From Dimorphilus gyrociliatus (lineage: Eukaryota > Annelida > Polychaeta > Dinophilidae): 22,725 bases of DNA. Within the stretch, counting starts at the first letter, position 1. Each line of letters starts with the position of its first letter. The notes beneath the pieces were generated by a model. The model did no database searches. It saw nothing but the letters and a program-made list of their open reading frames with translations, and was not told the origin of the DNA. Below, in pieces: positions 18,632-22,725 of the stretch. Where the stretch lies: contig CAJFCJ010000161.1 in assembly GCA_904063045.1 (NCBI GenBank), positions 1-22,725 of the forward strand, in the 5' to 3' direction. The position numbers were made by a program, and so were the translations under genes.

Positions 18632-18815
18632 GTTAGGAATAATATTAATAAGTATAAAAATTGAAGAATGGCTCATGTTTAACTACTCCCTTTTTTCAAG
18701 GTAAATCTTAACTTTTCTTTTAAACTTTTCTTTTAAACATTTTATTTAGAATTAATGAATTTTCATTACTCAATATTTGAAAATTAGGGCACTAGTTTTA
18801 GCCTAACCAACCTCA

Positions 18816-18960
18816 CATTAGTAAAAAGTCACTCAATTGAAAGTAATCTAATATTTTAGATAGTAAAATAAAACCTAGCAAGCATGTTCGACATAAAATT
18901 ACATTTGCTGTCTTTTGCTTGCATATTGTGCAGTTGAGATCAAGTTGACTTTCAGTGCTC
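18816..18960 (-). other. Short C-x2-C ... C-x2-C frame, possible zinc-finger scrap
   Basis: A minus-strand ATG frame reads MSTESQLDLNCTICKQK and then a second C-x2-C (LCRTC). The pattern C-x2-C-x10-C-x2-C and its closeness to an ATG recall the first exon of the intact MULE (MAPICYICEER). A possible donor GTTTTA follows CLLG. There is no downstream partner on this strand, so it may be the first exon of another lost transposase or chance. Confidence 0.25.
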
Positions 18961-19608
18961 ATTTTCTTTTGGTAATTGAGTTGTTTCAATCTGTGATTTA
19001 ACAAAAACTAAAAAACAAAATTGAAACTGATGGGTTGATAGTACTAGAATGATTGATTCATTGTATAGTTTTTATTCATTATTGATAAGCTGGATCCATT
19101 TGAAGCGTACTTTATAACAAACAACTTAGATCATTTGCTGATCATTACTCATTCAACATTTTTTTTAATAGTTCCCTCCATTGTTTATGCATGTCTGCCA
19201 TTTGATTGGCAGTAGATCGATGCCATTCCAATAAAAAGAGAACGGTTTTCTCCTAAGGGAATTTTCTGATATCTTTATATAGGTAAAATAGGCCTATTTG
19301 ATTCTGGATCATAGAGATGAACCCAAGATTCATCCCCAGTAACCATCTCTTTCCTAAAAGTCTTCTTTTTCTACCATGTACCTAAGAAATAGTTCAGCAC
19401 AATGGCTCACCTTCACCTCCTGTTGATCCTCATTCAGATCATAGGAGATTCATTTGGACAAATTTTTCCTTGATCATCTTCCAAACAGCCTCTTGGCAAG
19501 TATCCAATTTTTTCGCAATTGCTCTCTGAAATGTAGTTTGATCTTCCCAACTGCTTCTCTATTTTGATCGGTTAGAGATATCTTTTGGCAACTAGATTTT
19601 GGTAAGTC

Positions 19609-19617
19609 ATAAAAACT
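19609..19617. repeat. Left 9-bp target-site duplication of MITE
   Basis: ATAAAAACT, repeated exactly at 19841-19849. Confidence 0.75.
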
Positions 19618-19840
19618 GGATGGGGGTGTGAACGTACCCATGGCGGGTTGAAGCCTACCTTAATATATCTGAAATTGAGTGTAATATCTGTGTTTTTTAT
19701 ATTCCCTAACCCTAAATTGGAGCCCCTCTAACAATAAATTCATTCTTTCAAAAAAAGAAAGAAATATTCAAACTAACCCTTTCCTAAAATGTTTTCATGG
19801 TTGGAAATATTTGCTAACAGGTACGTTCGCACCTGACCCC
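19618..19840. mobile_element. 223-bp MITE with 21-bp imperfect TIRs, inserted in mariner relic
   Basis: Flanked by exact 9-bp direct repeats (ATAAAAACT). The ends are inverted and 21 bp long: left GGATGGGGGTGTGAACGTACC and, read inward, right GGGGTCAGGTGCGAACGTACC, 15 of 21 matching with the inner GAACGTACC identical. No coding capacity. The interior contains CCCTAACCCTAA. A 9-bp duplication suggests mobilisation by a MULE transposase, but its ends differ from those of the complete MULE at 12.9-15.7 kb. Confidence 0.75.
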
Positions 19841-19849
19841 ATAAAAACT
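19841..19849. repeat. Right 9-bp target-site duplication of MITE
   Basis: ATAAAAACT, identical to 19609-19617. Mariner sequence resumes directly after it. Confidence 0.75.
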
Positions 19850-20278
19850 ATTTCTTTCTTTTTTTATGCACATACCCACCTTCTTACCAAACCTTCACTC
19901 AGAGTTTCATCACCAAAATAGCATTTTAACTGTATATAAATATTCTTTGAAGAGGCCTTGCAGTTGCTAGTGCCAAAATTATTTTGTATTGGCTTGGCAA
20001 AATAGAATGAAAGTTTACAGATTAAGTAACACTGGTGGAAAGTATCAATAGTATTAGTTAGGCCATTTTAAAATATGTATAATATGGTAATCATACATGA
20101 TATATAATATTGACTATGTGACATATTACAACTATAGCTTGAGTAATAATTTGTACTTTTCATGAATTCATTAATTGTAACTATTGATAAAATTTTTGTC
20201 TTTTGTTTTCTTTCATTTATAATTTGAAAAGTCAATTGTGTTTGTAATTTTAAAAAATGATAAGTAGTTGTAAAATAT

Positions 20279-21216
20279 TTAAAAAACAAAAATATAAGCA
20301 AAGTAATAATTAAAAATATCTGGTAATAAAATTATTATTTTATGAAATTTTATGACAAAGGAATTGTGTCTATAAATCTGGAAAAGTCTTACCAGTTTCT
20401 ATGGTACAGCCAGTTTTAATGTAATAGTAATTACCTCCACTTGAATAAGAATTATCTCTTGATTTTAGAATACACTGTTTAGATCCACTATAAAAAATAA
20501 TTACTCTACAAACAAAATGAGAGAGTTACATTTTAATATTCCAGTTTTGGTATTTAAATCTCTTTATAGGGACTCACCTACAATTTTCGTATTTATCACA
20601 AAGTCTTTGACATTCATCAAGTTCAATGGTTTTTGAACCTGAACCCCATTCTGGCATAGAAAAACTATTACCATCTCTTTGTTTTCTATGAGTAACATAG
20701 TGATAAGTACACTCTGCAAAAAAAAAGATTAGAAATGATAGTTTGCGAAAAACAAACAACAATTTACATACCAATTTTACCAATACTTTTTAAATAGAAA
20801 TCATAAGAGCTCTCTGAAATTTTTGGCTGAGTTCCAATTTGCTTCTTATTCATATGGCATTTTCCACTTGGTTTATTAAAGCTAAATGATCTGTACAATG
20901 TTTTCTTAGCTTAAATAAATCAATATTGCAATTATCTTACCCGCAATTATCATATTTTGAGCATAAAAATTCACAATATTCTCTCTTTTCAATTTTTTCA
21001 AATGAATTCCATTCAGGTACCACAAAATCATCACCACTTCCAGTAAAATTTACAAACTTTTTATAATAAAAGTCTAAAACACAACAAAAATAAATTAATA
21101 ATGAACTGTTTTAGGAAAAATTAACAAAAGCTTTTAAATGGTTTACCAGCTGAGAATATATTTTCAATATTTGTAAGAATTAGTAGAAGAATTTGAAATT
21201 TGATGATATCACCCAT
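20279..21216 (-). CDS. Small secreted protein with two PAN/apple-like modules, six exons
   Basis: Minus-strand exons 21216-21147, 21073-20941, 20890-20772, 20713-20578, 20505-20393 and 20319-20279 give 203 aa with no interruption. All introns are GT-AG and 50-73 nt. Exon 1 is a signal peptide (MGDIIKFQILLLILTN). Exons 2-3 and 4-5 each encode one PAN-like module. The first has YCEFLCSKYDNC then KCHM, and the second has DECQRLCDKYENC then KQCILK. In both an intron falls directly after the NC motif in phase 2, and the modules are bounded by phase-1 introns. The last exon adds a short hydrophobic tail (FNYYFAYIFVF), the least certain part. PAN modules bind protein or carbohydrate outside the cell. 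The true ligand is unknown. The gene looks intact and functional. Confidence 0.82.
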
Positions 21217-21256
21217 CTTCCTTCAAGCTTTGTAAGTTTTAAAATAAGAAAGCCAG

Positions 21257-21263
21257 TTTTATA
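21257..21263 (-). promoter_or_regulatory. TATA box of the double-PAN gene
   Basis: TATAAAA on minus, 41-47 nt upstream of the ATG at 21216, in the sequence GAATATAAAACTGG. It implies a very short 5' leader. Confidence 0.5.
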
Positions 21264-21269
21264 TTCAAT

Positions 21270-21710
21270 CATATATTTTTCAAAATTAAACAATCTATCA
21301 TGTATGTTTGTCTCATATCATTAAATTATTTAGGTTGGATTCATTACTGATCTGACAGGTAAATAAATTATTTATACATTGTTTCAAATCGTTTTACCTT
21401 TTTGTTGTCTATAGAGATGTTCATATGGACATGAGGCAATTTACTATACTTTATGAAATATGTAAAATATAAGTCAATTCTAAATTTTAAAAATTCACCT
21501 TGATACCTATGAAACAAACATATTTCTCTACATGATTGAAAATATTTTTATTCTAAAAAATGACTTTCAATTCATATTCAATGTAAGATGGCTCTCTCTA
21601 CCATAAAAGAATTAAGAATTAATTTGACTATTGTTGAAATATCTCTTTATTGAAATAGTGATTTTAAACCTAGGCCAATAAAATTTCTTATTTTTAACTA
21701 GAGAGAAGCT
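21270..21710. other. Intergenic, no gene seen
   Basis: A+T-rich spacer upstream of the double-PAN gene. No open frame, repeat or RNA signal I can support. Confidence 0.5.
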
Positions 21711-21985
21711 TTAATGAACAGGATTTTTTTTATCTAAAATTCTTTTTAGGTTTTCTTCTATTTCTTTTAAATTTTTCATTGAGAAAATTTTACAAGTCTC
21801 AAGCTTGCTATTCAAACATGAAGAACATAATCCTTGGATATTGTCTGTTTGGCAATAGACATCTGATTTGTTTCCATGATGTTTGCATAGATTTTTTCAA
21901 ATAATGTATAAATTCCAATTTGACTCAATAATTTATGGCATATCCTTTCTTTTGGATGACATGAGAGCATCTCTTTTTTATGGAG
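21711..21985 (-). pseudogene. B-box-like zinc-finger fragment
   Basis: The minus strand encodes CKHHGNKSDVYCQTD then NIQGLCSSC. The ligand spacing C-x2-H-x7-C-x2-D-x5-C-x2-C is the first part of a TRIM-type B-box. It is followed by a Lys/Glu/Leu-rich, coiled-coil-like tail (MKNLKEIEENLKRIL) ending in TAA at 21711-21713. The usual final His pair of a B-box is missing. Further upstream another phase holds CHPKERICHKLL, which may be the preceding finger, but a frame change near 21888 has no intron to explain it. Probably the remnant of a TRIM-like gene. It lies directly beside a Tc1 element. Confidence 0.4.
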
Positions 21986-21998
21986 CTATATAAATTTT

Positions 21999-22725
21999 TT
22001 ATACAGTATAGTCTTCAGAAATTGAAAAATATTTCTCCTCTATGATAGCCTTCAAATCCTCTAGATTTTTTGGAATTCTCTTGTAAACTCTCTGTTTGAG
22101 CACTGCCCAGAGATTCTCTATAATGTTCAAGTCTGGACTTTGTGCTGGCCAATCTTTTAAATATTTTATTTTGTTTTTTCTCAAAAAAGATTTAGACACT
22201 TTTGAGGTGTGGCATTGTGCCCCATCTTGTTGGAAGATGTTCTCCCTTTTATAGATAGGCAGTAGATGCTCTTTCAAAGTTGAGATATATTTCTCTGAGT
22301 CTATTGAATCAGAGCAATATGCTAGAGCTCTGGAACCATCATATTTGATGGCTCCCCAGATCATCAGCTTACCTGTCTTGAATTTTGAAACTGTTCCTTG
22401 TATTTCTTGGCTTGTCCTTATGCTCCCATTTACATCTGAATCTGACTCTTTGTTTAGGATAAAGGTCAAAAGTTGTTTCGTCAGAAAAAATATTGTTCTC
22501 AAGCTCATCCTCCTTTTTTTAAGGGTTCTTTTAGCAAAAAGAATTCTCTTTTTTCGATTCCCCAATTTTGTTAAAGGTTTTACTTTTGCCACATAGCTTT
22601 TTAATCCATAATGAAATAGAATCTTCTTAGCAGATGATAAACTCACCTTATCTGCCATGGCCCATTGGCTATAAGCTTGTCTGGCTGTATAGAAGGGATT
22701 CTTTTTTTGAATCACAATAAGATTT
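21999..22725 (-). pseudogene. Tc1-type transposase, partial, with compensating frameshifts
   Basis: A 238-codon minus frame, open to the right window edge, so the N-terminus is cut off. It starts in the helix-turn-helix region (FYTARQAY, SLSSAKKIL). It contains LMIWGAI, the second catalytic Asp in IFQQDGAQCHT and the signature WPAQSPDLNIIENLW (D to E spacing of 35). The first catalytic Asp is not in this frame. IFSDETTFDLYPKQRV occurs in another phase between about 22,410 and 22,520, so two opposite indels, one in the A/T run near 22,515, scramble about 35 residues and remove a catalytic residue. The copy is therefore inactive though nearly full length. Confidence 0.85.

Larger units (their letters stand above)
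19140..19985 (-). pseudogene. mariner-type transposase relic, interrupted by a MITE
   Basis: Read on minus, three frames together give mariner landmarks in order. The first is an N-terminal LKCYFGDETLSEGLVRRW (near 19880-19930). After the MITE come an HTH-like AIAKKLDTCQEAVWKMIKE, the linker SYDLNEDQQEVKV then SHCAELFLRYM, and the first catalytic-Asp block EMVTGDESWVHLYDPES (near 19300-19340). The family usually reads WVPHDLTEDQ and VTGDETWVHYYDPE here, so the assignment is firm. Stops and frameshifts are frequent and the C-terminal catalytic half is not recognisable. It is a dead copy. Confidence 0.8.

Noticed and set aside
18780-20065. GCCTAACC / GGTTAGGC-like motifs at about 18800 and 20055 as mariner TIRs
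   Set aside because: Only about 10 bases match and they are not at a TA duplication, so the mariner ends cannot be placed this way.
1-22725. tRNA, rRNA or other structured RNA genes
   Set aside because: I scanned for tRNA box A/B patterns and conserved rRNA stretches by eye and found none I could support.

Overview
The window looks like nuclear DNA of an invertebrate animal. It is very A+T-rich. It carries multidomain secreted proteins of animal type (EGF, PAN/apple, fucolectin-type F5/8C, chitin-binding peritrophin-A, thrombospondin type 1, C1q-like). Its genes have short GT-AG introns of about 49-99 nt, and it holds several animal-type DNA transposons. I cannot name the species. The short introns point to a compact gene style, but roughly half of the window is transposon debris or anonymous A+T-rich DNA.

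Layout. 1-2,300: old repeat blocks, an acidic ORF relic and no convincing gene. 2,378-5,152 (minus): a seven-exon gene for a secreted EGF-PAN-F5/8C(x3) protein, with two in-frame TAA codons and a frameshift, so probably a pseudogene. 6,195-7,706 (minus): a leucine-rich-repeat exon built of eight tandem 171-bp units. 9,078-9,545: two blocks of an old MULE transposon enclosing an antisense LRR exon fragment. 9,884-11,761 (minus): an intronless gene for a secreted protein with two chitin-binding domains, one TSP1 and three C1q-like domains, interrupted by a single TGA. 12,882-15,665: a complete Mutator-like element (MULE) with a 9-bp target duplication, terminal inverted repeats made of tandem 16-bp subunits, and an intact four-exon transposase (593 aa) with all three catalytic residues. 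16,450-18,631: a second, decayed MULE copy with other relics. 19,140-19,985 (minus): a mariner relic split by a 223-bp MITE that has its own 9-bp target duplication. 20,279-21,216 (minus): an intact six-exon gene for a small secreted protein with two PAN modules. 21,711-21,985 (minus): a B-box-like fragment. 21,999-22,725 (minus): a Tc1-type transposase pseudogene running off the window.

The host genes share a theme of secreted or recognition modules: lectin-like F5/8C, PAN, C1q-like, chitin-binding and NLR-type LRR. They are assembled largely from modules bounded by phase-1 introns. This could be an innate-recognition or extracellular-matrix neighbourhood, but that is inference from domain content. 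The best-supported and most striking object is the complete, apparently recent MULE with a PHD-like finger plus FLYWCH domain at the front of its transposase. Three internal stop codons in otherwise well-preserved secreted-protein genes are the main puzzle. Where paralogous domains can be aligned, two of them fall at Gln or Arg positions. All exon boundaries were derived by hand from splice sites and reading phase.
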